A DNA stretch of 64,000 bases, taken from Fen-1258 sp041658245. GTDB lineage: Bacteria; Bacteroidota; Ignavibacteria; Ignavibacteriales; Melioribacteraceae. Each line of letters opens with the position of its first letter. Position 1 is the stretch's first letter. The position numbers and the translations under genes were made by a program. Shown here in pieces: positions 1 through 8,038 of this stretch. The stretch is from positions 1 to 64,000 of the forward strand of contig JBBAAM010000009.1 in NCBI GenBank assembly GCA_041658245.1, read 5' to 3'. The notes below the pieces were generated by a model. That model searched no databases. It had not been told where the DNA came from and saw nothing but the letters and a program-made list of their open reading frames with translations.

Positions 1-314
1 ACGCCAAAGCTCGCACCGGAACTGATCCCTAGAACAAAAGGATCTGCTAACGGATTTCTAAAAAAAGTTTGCATTAATAATCCGCTAACAGAGAGAGCGC
101 TTCCCGCCAGAACTGCTGTGATAGCTTTTGGTATTCTAAATTCTGTTATGATAGTTATCCAAACTGAATTTCCCGAAGAGGAACCCGTTAATATTTTCAA
201 CGCTTCGCTTAATGGTATTCTTACAGAACCAAGGACTATATCAAAAAAGAATGAAAGTCCTAGTAATAAAAAAAGAAATGCTGCAATAATTTTTTTTCTT
301 TTTAGAATAGACAT
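1..314 (-). CDS. FecCD/BtuC-family ABC transporter permease, N-terminal part (3' end outside the window)
   Basis: Reading the minus strand from the ATG at 314 gives about 104 residues with a hydrophobic first helix, then the start typical of FecCD permeases: an R-I-P-K-A segment, a helix rich in Gly/Ala/Ser and Leu, and the family hallmark MQTFFRNPLADPFVLGISSG, which runs off the window edge. These proteins form the inner-membrane channel for cobalamin, haem or siderophore importers. Its ATG overlaps the stop of the upstream binding-protein gene (TAATG), so the two are translationally coupled. With a cobalamin riboswitch heading the unit, corrinoid import is the likely job. The family assignment is firm; the substrate is inferred. 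Confidence 0.9.
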   Translation of the reverse strand, partial: MSILKRKKIIAAFLFLLLGLSFFFDIVLGSVRIPLSEALKILTGSSSGNSVWITIITEFRIPKAITAVLAGSALSVSGLLMQTFFRNPLADPFVLGISSGASFG

Positions 315-1495
315 TAATTATCCGAAATCTTTTTATAATATTTAAATTTATAATCCGGCAAAAGCTCCGGGTGAAATATTTTAATTAGATCACTTAATAC
401 CAAATCGCAATTGATAACACCTGTTTCCCAATATTCATAAAAACCAAATTGATTTAATGATGCGTTGTTGTTATAAATATTTTTTGTTTGAAACGCTTTG
501 AATTTAGAATTACGGGGATCATTTTTTAATACGTCACTTAGTTTTGTCCAAAAATGTACGTTCACCCAAAAATCTGCATCGTGAGCTTTCTCAAAAATTT
601 GTTCATAATTTAATTTAAGACTTCCTGCTGATTGGTCTTGTTTCCACAAATACTCCGCTCCAGCATCGTTTAACAGCTTAGACATATAACTATTCCCGCC
701 CGGCTCATACCAAACGCCGCCTAATTGTGCTTCTGTAAAAACTGTCGGTCTATAAGAAATGTTTTGAGTCAGCTCAGTCAGTTTGTTATAACGTTTCGAG
801 ATTCCATCAAAAACATCGTTGGCTTCTTTTTCTTTATCGAAAAATGCTGCTATAAATTTTATCCATTCGGCTCTTGCCAAAGGAGAATTTTCTAAATGAA
901 ATGTTCCTGATGCAATATGAATTCCATTTTGAATAAGTTTTGGATCCCCATCAATATATGGATTGCCATTACCGTAAGTGAATAACAGATCCGGCTTGAG
1001 ACTGAAAACTTTTTCGATGTTAAGACTGTATGAATCACCAACTTCGGTGATTTTTCCATTCTCAATTAATTCTCTTGCTTTAGCAGAATAGATATATTTT
1101 GAATTATCTACTGCTATGATTTTATCTATTAAATTTAGTTTATCAAGAAATCCTACATAAATAGAAGTTAAAACTATTGCGGTATTGATCGGTGTTCGAA
1201 TTATCTGTGCATGATCATAACCTTTAGGGATACTAACATTTTTAGGAAGTAAGAGATATTGAAATATTTCTTTTCTACTCTTATCAGGGGCAAAAACATT
1301 AATGACCTTTGCACTGTCGAGATATTTAATTTCAAAACTTTTAGAGTATTCTATCTTTAACTGATCTTTGTAAATTGATCTATTATTCTGTTGTTTTTTA
1401 ATTGTGCTGTTGGAAGTATTTGTATCACTACAAGAATTGAAGAAAAAAATAAGACCGATAAGAATTACAATTCTAATATTTCTGATAAGATTCAT
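314..1495 (-). CDS. btuF: ABC transporter substrate-binding lipoprotein, BtuF-like (cobalamin)
   Basis: A 393-residue protein. It starts with a short basic stretch, a hydrophobic signal and a lipobox-like FFNSC with Cys about residue 22, so it is probably a periplasmic lipoprotein. The mature part has the helical-backbone binding fold of the TroA/BtuF group, including the conserved pattern KVFSLKPDLLFTYG and a long linking helix in mid-protein. It would deliver cobamide from the TonB receptor to the FecCD permease, whose start codon overlaps its stop. The riboswitch lies in its 5' leader, so expression should fall when cobalamin is plentiful. Binding of a siderophore instead cannot be excluded from sequence alone, but the riboswitch argues strongly for corrinoids. 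Confidence 0.85.
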   Translation of the reverse strand: MNLIRNIRIVILIGLIFFFNSCSDTNTSNSTIKKQQNNRSIYKDQLKIEYSKSFEIKYLDSAKVINVFAPDKSRKEIFQYLLLPKNVSIPKGYDHAQIIRTPINTAIVLTSIYVGFLDKLNLIDKIIAVDNSKYIYSAKARELIENGKITEVGDSYSLNIEKVFSLKPDLLFTYGNGNPYIDGDPKLIQNGIHIASGTFHLENSPLARAEWIKFIAAFFDKEKEANDVFDGISKRYNKLTELTQNISYRPTVFTEAQLGGVWYEPGGNSYMSKLLNDAGAEYLWKQDQSAGSLKLNYEQIFEKAHDADFWVNVHFWTKLSDVLKNDPRNSKFKAFQTKNIYNNNASLNQFGFYEYWETGVINCDLVLSDLIKIFHPELLPDYKFKYYKKISDN

Positions 1496-1620
1496 ATGAC
1501 TTTATAATCACTTTAAGAATTCAAAAATTGCACGGGTATAAAGTTTTAAGAAGGATTTAAGTACGGTGATGAGATACAAATCATTCTTAGCTTTTTACCC
1601 GAAAGCATTCGATTAAACAA

Positions 1621-1790
1621 TAACGGCAGGTCTTCTGACTTGCTTCCTTTTACCGGCCTTCACATTCCTTATATGGAACATTGACCAAGGTTGGTAAACA
1701 GTTTCAATGAAGCTTACAGCAGCGGGTACTGTTAAGGATTTTCACCTTATTCCCTTTTAACTCAATTGCAAGAAATGCAATTGACGACCA
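1621..1790 (-). promoter_or_regulatory. Cobalamin riboswitch
   Basis: On the minus strand the leader shows the cobalamin aptamer elements in order: AAAAGGGAA, GGTGAAAATCC, the CAGTACCCGCTGCTGT segment with AAGC after it, and the closing GCAAGTCAGAAGACCTGCC (B12 box) near 1625-1650. Spacing and order match the class I AdoCbl-type aptamer. It sits about 130 nt upstream of the BtuF-like gene and should repress the binding protein and permease when cobalamin binds. No strong intrinsic terminator is visible between aptamer and gene, so control may be at translation initiation. Confidence 0.95.
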
Positions 1791-1804
1791 TTATTTGTAC
1801 GTGA

Positions 1805-1833
1805 AATATATATTTATCTTATTCTTCGAACAA
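1805..1833 (-). promoter_or_regulatory. Candidate sigma70-type promoter of the riboswitch transcript
   Basis: On the minus strand TTGTTC (1833-1828) and TATATT (1810-1805) are separated by 17 bases, placing the start of transcription a few bases before the aptamer. The match to the -35/-10 consensus is fair and the position is right, but the region is AT-rich, so chance matches are likely. Confidence 0.4.
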
Positions 1834-1940
1834 GTACTTTTAATTTCAACTTACTTTACTTTTGGCTTTTCTTTTATTCAACAGAAAAATGATCATTGAT
1901 TAGAGATACTACTTAGTGATAAGATAACACGAGAAATAAA

Positions 1941-1964
1941 TAAGCCCCGATAAAATCGAAGTCT
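1941..1964 (-). terminator. Possible intrinsic terminator of the add end of the large operon
   Basis: On the minus strand AAGACTTCGAT and ATCGGGGCTT pair with one bulged A and two G-U pairs around a short T loop, followed by a T/A-rich run. It lies downstream of the add stop codon in the direction of transcription. The stem is modest, so this is a fair rather than a strong terminator. Confidence 0.45.
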
Positions 1965-1966
1965 TT

Positions 1967-2038
1967 CGGAGAGTTAGGGATTCTTATTTACCTCTACTTT
2001 CAATTTATTTTCGCAGATTTTGAGAGCACTGTGACCAA
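1967..2038 (+). repeat. Direct repeat copy A (tRNA-3'-end-like; possible attachment-site scar)
   Basis: These 72 bases match 18835-18906 at about 64 positions by eye, in the same orientation and with no gaps. The left edge, CGGAGAGTTAGGGATT, read on the minus strand resembles the T-arm and acceptor 3' half of a class II (Ser/Leu-like) tRNA. The right edge ends in TGTGACCAA, which is repeated just outside at 2041-2048. No complete tRNA is present. Confidence 0.75.
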
Positions 2039-2122
2039 ATTGTGACCAAGTAAAATATTTGTTTCATATTAGGACTTCAATACTATAAAAGTTCTAATGT
2101 GTAAATAAATAATCTTAAAAAT

Positions 2123-3145
2123 TTAATGAATAGAAGTAGCGTAATTATCAATTACGAGATGGTATTTTTTCTTCTCTGAATTATTGAGAAAGCTTGCATT
2201 AATAGCACTTCTTGTTAGGGTTAATAAATCATTTACAGAATAATTTAATCTATTATATAGAAGGAATAATTCATCAGTTATATCGGCACCAAACATTGGC
2301 GGATCGTCTGAATTAATAGTTACACTAACTCCTTTCATAAATAAATCTGGAAAAGGATGTTCGTACAAGGACGAATATACTTTAGTCATTAAATTACTGG
2401 TGATACAAACTTCCAGTGGGATTTTTTTATCAATTATGTAATTAACTAAACGTTGGTCTTCAATTGCACGAACTCCATGACCAATTCTCTCTGCTTCAAG
2501 ATCCAATATTGCAGACCAAACAGATTCTGGACCGGCAGCTTCACCGGCATGTGCAGTTAATCTAAATCCACGTTTTTTTGCTTCGCGAAAAACTTCTTTG
2601 AAATCAGAAGCGGGAAAATCTCTCTCATTCCCGCCCAATCCTAATCCAATAATTCCTTTATTAAGGAAGGGTGTAATTTGATTTAACCTGTTCATTGCAG
2701 TAGCTGAACCATGGTTACGAACTATATCTACAATTAAACCACATTTGATTGGGAATTCAGATTCTGCTCTTATAATACCAGAAATAGTCGCCTCTGCAAT
2801 TGCTTCTACTTTCAATCCGTTCGGTTCAAAATCCCATGGCGAGAAAAATACTTCTGCATAAATTACATTTTGAGAAGAAAGGTTTTTAATTGTTTGATAC
2901 GTAGATTCTTCAAAGTCTTCTACCATTTTAAAAAATTTATTTTTCCAGAACCACATTTCTATAAAATGCTGAAAGTCTTTAAATATAAATCTCTGCTTAA
3001 GTTCATCAATGCTTTTTATTTCACCGTCATTATATTTTTTTATCAAACCAAATAAAAATTCAAAGGTAAAAGCACCTTCTAAATGAAGGTGCAATTCTAC
3101 CTTCGGCATTTTCTTAACTATCTCCAGAATATTTTCCTTTTCCAA
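2123..3145 (-). CDS. add: Adenosine deaminase
   Basis: A 340-residue cytoplasmic enzyme converting adenosine (or deoxyadenosine) to inosine and ammonia. All metal and catalytic motifs are visible: HLHLEG with His19 and His21, HAGE with His199 and Glu202, ERIGHGVR with His223, and NSDDP with Asp280 and Asp281. Length is normal for the family. It is the last gene of the long minus-strand run, one base after the nucleoside transporter, so imported adenosine and the adenosine released by S-adenosylhomocysteinase both have a ready sink. A role on adenine-like variants is possible, but the motif set is that of classical adenosine deaminases. Confidence 0.93.
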   Translation of the reverse strand: MEKENILEIVKKMPKVELHLHLEGAFTFEFLFGLIKKYNDGEIKSIDELKQRFIFKDFQHFIEMWFWKNKFFKMVEDFEESTYQTIKNLSSQNVIYAEVFFSPWDFEPNGLKVEAIAEATISGIIRAESEFPIKCGLIVDIVRNHGSATAMNRLNQITPFLNKGIIGLGLGGNERDFPASDFKEVFREAKKRGFRLTAHAGEAAGPESVWSAILDLEAERIGHGVRAIEDQRLVNYIIDKKIPLEVCITSNLMTKVYSSLYEHPFPDLFMKGVSVTINSDDPPMFGADITDELFLLYNRLNYSVNDLLTLTRSAINASFLNNSEKKKYHLVIDNYATSIH

Positions 3146-3146
3146 T

Positions 3147-4457
3147 TTATGGACCTAACAATATTGAATTGTTGCTGAAAAATAATCCGGCAAAACATGC
3201 AGTTAATAAGCACGCAAGAGTTGCACCCAACAATGCTCGAAAACCAAGCGAAGTCATATCTTTCATTCTATTAGGTGCAAGAGTTATATAACCGCCTACA
3301 TAGATAGCAACAGATGCAACATGTGCAAAACCGGTTAAAGCATAAGTAACCATTACTGCTGCACGCGGTGAGATCGGTGTTGCGGAAGAAAATTGTGTTG
3401 CAAGATCTTGAAACGCTGTTACTTCCGTAAGAATCAATCGTTCGCCAATTAACTTTGCTGCAGGAATTGCATCGTTAAATGGTACTCCAATTATTAAAGT
3501 AAAAGGATAGAAGAGATATCCGAGTAAACCTTTTAAAGTCCAATCAACATTTATCAAAAACAAATTATTGATCTGCGACCCTGCCAAAACAAAAATTTTA
3601 TCTGCTAATGACATCAGGCCAAGAACTGCAAGTAGAAGCGTTCCAATTCCTACAACCAATTTTACTCCTGAATTAGCATTATTAATGATCGCTTCAAATA
3701 GACTGCTTTCCCTTTCGTATGATAATTTAACTTGTTGTCCAATGGTTTCAGGAGTATCAGTCTCAGGACAAAGAATTTTCGACATGATGATTGCCGCCGG
3801 AATGTTCATAATAGAAGCTGATACAAGATGTCCTGCAATTGTAGGGAAAGTTCCTTTTAATATCATAATGTATGCGGCTAACATACTTGATGCGATAGTT
3901 GCCATTCCTGCTGTAAGAATTGTATTTAATTCAGAACGGGTCATTCTACTTAAGTAAGGTTTAATTATTAATCCAGCTTCAACACCTACAAAGACACTTG
4001 ACGATGCACATAATGATTCTGCGCCGCTTATCCGCATCAGTTTAGAAAAGACGTAAGAAAATAGTCGAATGATTCTGCTCATAATTCCAGTGTAGTAAAG
4101 TATACCAACAAGAGCTGCAAAGAAAATAATAACGGCTAAACCTTGAAAAGCTAAAATAAAACCAAGAGAGGGTTCACCCGATGCAGAAGTTGTTCCGGGT
4201 CCTAATGCTAGTCTGCCAAAAACAAATTGTGTCCCATAAGTTGCGCTATCAAGAACACTGTTAACAATATTATTTACAACAAGAAAAACTTGAGTACCAA
4301 TCGGTAGTACAAATACAAACAGTGCAAAGATTAATTCAATTCCAAGTCCCCAAATTATAACGCGCCAGTTAACAACTTTTCTGTTTGTAGAGAGTAGCCA
4401 TGCCATCAGCATTAAAATCGGAATTCCTAAAATGTTAAATACTCTTGATAAATCCAT
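3147..4457 (-). CDS. nupC: NupC/CNT-family nucleoside transporter
   Basis: A 436-residue inner-membrane protein with about ten hydrophobic segments. Family signatures include the EAGLIIKPYL loop, the SASIMNIPAA segment, the VGVPFNDAIPAAKLIGERL-like stretch in the second half and TYALTGFAHVASVA near the end. Concentrative nucleoside transporters couple uptake of purine and pyrimidine nucleosides to Na+ or H+. It lies 15 bases after the adenosylhomocysteinase gene and immediately before add, which suggests adenosine or inosine as substrates. Export is unlikely for this family. Confidence 0.9.
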   Translation of the reverse strand: MDLSRVFNILGIPILMLMAWLLSTNRKVVNWRVIIWGLGIELIFALFVFVLPIGTQVFLVVNNIVNSVLDSATYGTQFVFGRLALGPGTTSASGEPSLGFILAFQGLAVIIFFAALVGILYYTGIMSRIIRLFSYVFSKLMRISGAESLCASSSVFVGVEAGLIIKPYLSRMTRSELNTILTAGMATIASSMLAAYIMILKGTFPTIAGHLVSASIMNIPAAIIMSKILCPETDTPETIGQQVKLSYERESSLFEAIINNANSGVKLVVGIGTLLLAVLGLMSLADKIFVLAGSQINNLFLINVDWTLKGLLGYLFYPFTLIIGVPFNDAIPAAKLIGERLILTEVTAFQDLATQFSSATPISPRAAVMVTYALTGFAHVASVAIYVGGYITLAPNRMKDMTSLGFRALLGATLACLLTACFAGLFFSNNSILLGP

Positions 4458-4472
4458 AGCGAAACCTCTAGA

Positions 4473-5678
4473 TTATTTGTCTATTGTAATTCCTTCCACT
4501 TTTAATTTTTCTTCAGTAACAAGTCTGTCAATCTCTGTTGGAACTTTATAAACCTTTGGTCCCAGATCTTTAGTTGAAAGTAAAAAATGTAAACATCCTA
4601 ATTGCACCGAAAACGATAGGTCCATAATATCTGCAGGATGACCAAGTCCGCCTGCAATATTTATTATTCCACCTCGTGCAAGAACATAAACTTTCTTTTC
4701 GTTTGAAAGAATATATTCTTCTACTTCATCGCGTACAACTTGATATGATTTTGCTTCTTTCTTTAAAGACGGAATATCAATCTCGAAATCGAAATGACCG
4801 GCGTTTGATAAGAACGCGCCGTTTTTCATCCTTTCGATATGTTCCATCCTTATTATATTACTAAAACCGGTTGTAGTTACAAAAAAGTCTCCTAGTGATG
4901 CAGCGTCGAACATTGTCATAACACGGTGTCCATCCATTCTTGCTTCAAGAGCTTTCCACGGATCAATCTCGGTTACAATTACTTCTGCACCCATTCCTTG
5001 TGCTCTTGCCGCCACTCCTCTGCCTACCCAGCCGTAACCTGCAACGACAACTGTTTTACCCGCCACGTTCATATTTGTTAATTGTGTAATAGCAGTCCAT
5101 GTAGATTGTCCAGTTCCATACTTATTATCAAAAAGATGTTTGGATTTTGCATCGTTGACCGCAATAGCCGGATAAAGAAGTTTGCCTGATTTTTCTAATT
5201 CTTTCAACCGGTTAACACCTGTGGTTGTTTCTTCGCAGATTCCTTTTAAATTTTTTCCATATTCAGGATGTGCATGAAGATATTCACAAATATCGCCTCC
5301 GTCATCAACAGTAATATCCATTTTGTTTTTTAAGATTGTTTCCAAATACGACCAATACTCATCGTGGGTAGCGGCATGTTTTGCATAAACATGAATCCCA
5401 TTAACAGCAAGAGCGGCTGCTACTTCATCCTTTGTGGATAGAGTGTTACTGCTTGTTACCCAAACTTCAGCACCAAGTTTTTTTATCGTTAATGCTAAAT
5501 AAGCTGTCTTTGCTTCAAGATGGATACATAAAGCAACTTTTTTATTCTCAAATACATTCTCAGTTTTAAATTGCCGATACAAATTATCCAGAACGGGCAT
5601 CCACTTAGATACCCATTCGATTGACTGCTTGCCTTTTGAGGCAAGATTAATATCTCTAACAATAAAATCATTTTCCAT
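4473..5678 (-). CDS. ahcY: S-adenosylhomocysteinase (archaeal/Thermotoga-like short form)
   Basis: A 401-residue enzyme that splits S-adenosylhomocysteine into adenosine and homocysteine using bound NAD. Signature segments are DDGGDICEYLH, EETTTGVNRL, NDAKSKHLFDNKYGTGQST, the NAD-binding VVAGYGWVGRGVA loop about residues 211-223, and FLSNAGHFDFEI. It lacks the roughly 40-residue insertion of long bacterial and eukaryotic forms and ends in an ordinary hydrophilic tail. It sits between a TonB receptor gene (31 bases upstream) and the nucleoside transporter. In context it feeds adenosine to Add and homocysteine to methionine synthesis, a step that can use cobalamin. Confidence 0.93.
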   Translation of the reverse strand: MENDFIVRDINLASKGKQSIEWVSKWMPVLDNLYRQFKTENVFENKKVALCIHLEAKTAYLALTIKKLGAEVWVTSSNTLSTKDEVAAALAVNGIHVYAKHAATHDEYWSYLETILKNKMDITVDDGGDICEYLHAHPEYGKNLKGICEETTTGVNRLKELEKSGKLLYPAIAVNDAKSKHLFDNKYGTGQSTWTAITQLTNMNVAGKTVVVAGYGWVGRGVAARAQGMGAEVIVTEIDPWKALEARMDGHRVMTMFDAASLGDFFVTTTGFSNIIRMEHIERMKNGAFLSNAGHFDFEIDIPSLKKEAKSYQVVRDEVEEYILSNEKKVYVLARGGIINIAGGLGHPADIMDLSFSVQLGCLHFLLSTKDLGPKVYKVPTEIDRLVTEEKLKVEGITIDK

Positions 5679-5709
5679 AACAAGTTCCTTCAGTTCAGTA
5701 AAAGTAAAA

Positions 5710-7923
5710 TTAATTTAGACCGGCAATGGATCCGCCTAAGCCGACTGAAAATCTAATTTCTCTTCCGGGTACAGGAGAACCTTTCGTAATCTGCAATTCT
5801 TTATTCCCAAGATTGTTTACTTCCAATCTGAGATTAAAATTAACACCAAAAAGATTTGGAGTAATGCCAATGTTTGCATTAATCAAGTTGTAACTATCCA
5901 ACTCGATTTTATTATCGGCATCGTGAAATCTTTTTCCAACATAATCATAGAAAAGATTCAAAGAAGCTATTCCATAATTAATATTGAATAAGAGATCAAG
6001 TTTATCTTTTGGTCTGTAGATTAAATATTTTCCAGATGTTGTTAGATTCTCACTATCATCTTTAGCGCTCATATTTGTATATGATGCTTGAACTTTAATT
6101 AGATTTTCAAATCCTCTCCAAGTAACTTTTGATTCAATACCGGTGATACTTGCTTTGGCAACATTTGTCGGCGTCCATTTGGCGGTCGTTGAAGCCCACA
6201 GAATTAAATCTTCAAGCTTGCTTGCAAAATATGTTGCTTCAATACTCCAACTGCCCATTGAAATAAATTGTGCGATAAATCCGAAATCGTATGTTATACC
6301 TTTTTCAGGTTTCAAGTCCGGATTGCCAACCGTCCATGTATCTTCCGGCCAGTAAAGATCGTTATAAGTTGGAGCTCTGAACACTCTTCCGATATTTCCT
6401 CTAATTGATCCGCGCCATTCATCATTATGACTTAAAGTTATTCCAACTTTAGGAGAGAATTGAGAACCGATTCCTGCTTCGGGATAATTATCAAGCCGAA
6501 CTGCCGGAACAACTGTCAATTTCCAAAGTTGATCAAAATTATAACTACAATCATTTTGAAAATATAAACTGTGAACATTACGAACATGGTTTCCAATGAA
6601 AGGTACTTCCGCACTTTTAACCAAGCGTTTGCTTTGAAGATCATCCTGTCTAAATTCATATCCGTACGAAAGCAAACCATATTCATTTAGATCCGTAAAC
6701 GCTTGTAGTAACGCACCAAGCGCTTTACTATTATAGATACTTTCTTCAAGTCCGCTCCACGATGCAGGATTTATATAACGGAATTCGTTTTTAATCATGT
6801 AGGAATTAACATTAAAAGCAAATGGACCTAAGATTAGTCCTTCATAAGTTATACTTGAGTGGTTGTTAATTATTTTGCTTCTTGCAGTTAGATTCGGATA
6901 ATCAATTGAACCGGGTGAACCGTTATCTGATTCACGGTATTTATGAAATGCAGATAAGCGGGAATGATCAAAAAATGAATAGCCTGCTTTCAAAAAAATG
7001 TTATCAGATTTTGTATCAGCATTCACAAGATCTGTTTTAATTCCTTTTTTATTTGTGTATTCAAAATTTCCATTGGTTTGAGTTCTATTATATGAAACAA
7101 AGTAATCGAAATTGCCAAACCCCTGCCCTACCGACGCATCGTAGACACGTGTGTTGAATGAACCGAATGTTCCATTAGCACGGTAGTTGAGAAGATTTTT
7201 TCCCGCCATAGATTTAGTAATAATATTTATTACTCCCCCGACAGCATCGCTTCCGTATAAAGCTGCATGACCCCCTTTAACTACTTCTATCCTTTCAATC
7301 AAATCAATTGGAATTGTACTCATATCTACCGAAGCTTGCTGGGCGTTGTTCAAACGCTGACCATCAACAAGAATTAAAACTTGCGAATCGGTTGAACCAC
7401 GGAGTGAAATTGATTGAAGGGAACCCAAAGCTCCGTAAGATTTTATTAATGATCCGCCAATTGATGAAAGAGCTTCTCCGACATTTTTTGCATTAGACTC
7501 GGCAAGTTTTGCAGTTGTTAATACTTCTGTTGCTACCGAAATAGAAGTAACGAGCGCTTCACTACGAGTTGCAGTAATTACTACTTCAGAAAAAGTTAAT
7601 TCATCATTCTTCAGCAAAAAATCAATTGTTTGTCTCGTATCTCCGTCAATATTTATCTCGCGTTCTTGTTTAATATAATTCAGCATACTGCAAACAACAA
7701 TCCATCTACCCGCGGGAACTTGTGTTACTGAGTAGATTCCGTTTTCGTTAGCAGCGCTGCCGATGTGCGTTCCTTTTAGATAAATATTCGCACCAAAAAG
7801 TACTTCTCCTGTTTTCTCATCCTTTACTGTACCGCTAACTGTATTACTATTCTGAGCAAGCGATTGGCTGCAAATAAGAATGGATAAAATTATTATAGTA
7901 ATTTTTATGATTGAGGTTTTCAT
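5710..7923 (-). CDS. TonB-dependent outer-membrane receptor, BtuB-like, with N-terminal CarboxypepD_reg domain
   Basis: A 737-residue outer-membrane protein. After a signal peptide ending near LAQ it has a carboxypeptidase-regulatory-like beta sandwich (about residues 27-112, VSGTVKDEKTGEVLFGANIYL), then a plug domain (about 125-240, with LVDGQRLNN and GSDAVGGVINIITK), then a 22-strand-type barrel. Motifs in the plug and short length are closer to vitamin and siderophore receptors than to SusC (about 1000 residues). The neighbour upstream is a paralogue. In this operon the expected ligand is a cobamide, cobamide fragment or nucleoside-like compound, which is an inference from context. Confidence 0.88.
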   Translation of the reverse strand: MKTSIIKITIIILSILICSQSLAQNSNTVSGTVKDEKTGEVLFGANIYLKGTHIGSAANENGIYSVTQVPAGRWIVVCSMLNYIKQEREINIDGDTRQTIDFLLKNDELTFSEVVITATRSEALVTSISVATEVLTTAKLAESNAKNVGEALSSIGGSLIKSYGALGSLQSISLRGSTDSQVLILVDGQRLNNAQQASVDMSTIPIDLIERIEVVKGGHAALYGSDAVGGVINIITKSMAGKNLLNYRANGTFGSFNTRVYDASVGQGFGNFDYFVSYNRTQTNGNFEYTNKKGIKTDLVNADTKSDNIFLKAGYSFFDHSRLSAFHKYRESDNGSPGSIDYPNLTARSKIINNHSSITYEGLILGPFAFNVNSYMIKNEFRYINPASWSGLEESIYNSKALGALLQAFTDLNEYGLLSYGYEFRQDDLQSKRLVKSAEVPFIGNHVRNVHSLYFQNDCSYNFDQLWKLTVVPAVRLDNYPEAGIGSQFSPKVGITLSHNDEWRGSIRGNIGRVFRAPTYNDLYWPEDTWTVGNPDLKPEKGITYDFGFIAQFISMGSWSIEATYFASKLEDLILWASTTAKWTPTNVAKASITGIESKVTWRGFENLIKVQASYTNMSAKDDSENLTTSGKYLIYRPKDKLDLLFNINYGIASLNLFYDYVGKRFHDADNKIELDSYNLINANIGITPNLFGVNFNLRLEVNNLGNKELQITKGSPVPGREIRFSVGLGGSIAGLN

Positions 7924-7977
7924 TTTTCATTCCTCACCTTAGTTTTCATTTTACGTAAACTGTAAATTAAAACTAGA

Positions 7978-8009
7978 GAGATGCACGGAATACTTCATCC
8001 GTGCATCTC
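7978..8009 (-). terminator. Strong hairpin between the two TonB receptor genes (terminator or processing site)
   Basis: A 12-bp perfect stem (GAGATGCACGGA, 7978-7989, with its complement 7998-8009) and an 8-base loop lies 29 bases after the stop of the upstream receptor. On the minus strand it is followed by CTAGTTTTAATTT, an imperfect T tract. It may partly terminate or stabilise the message, separating expression of the second receptor, ahcY, nupC and add from the upstream genes. Confidence 0.6.
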
Positions 8010-8038
8010 CCCAGGTTTAATCGTTCAATTAGAATAAA

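Larger units (their letters stand above)
1496..2122. other. Intergenic region: leader, riboswitch, promoter and repeat copy A
   Basis: This 627-base gap holds the riboswitch (1621-1790), its probable promoter, a terminator-like hairpin (1941-1964) and repeat copy A (1967-2038). No protein-coding signal was seen in it. Confidence 0.8.

Noticed and set aside
1967..1983. Possible intact tRNA gene
   Set aside because: Only the 3' end of a tRNA-like sequence is present; no anticodon arm or 5' acceptor strand could be found in copy A, B or C.
5679..5709. SAH or SAM riboswitch upstream of ahcY
   Set aside because: The gap is 31 bases, too short for either aptamer.
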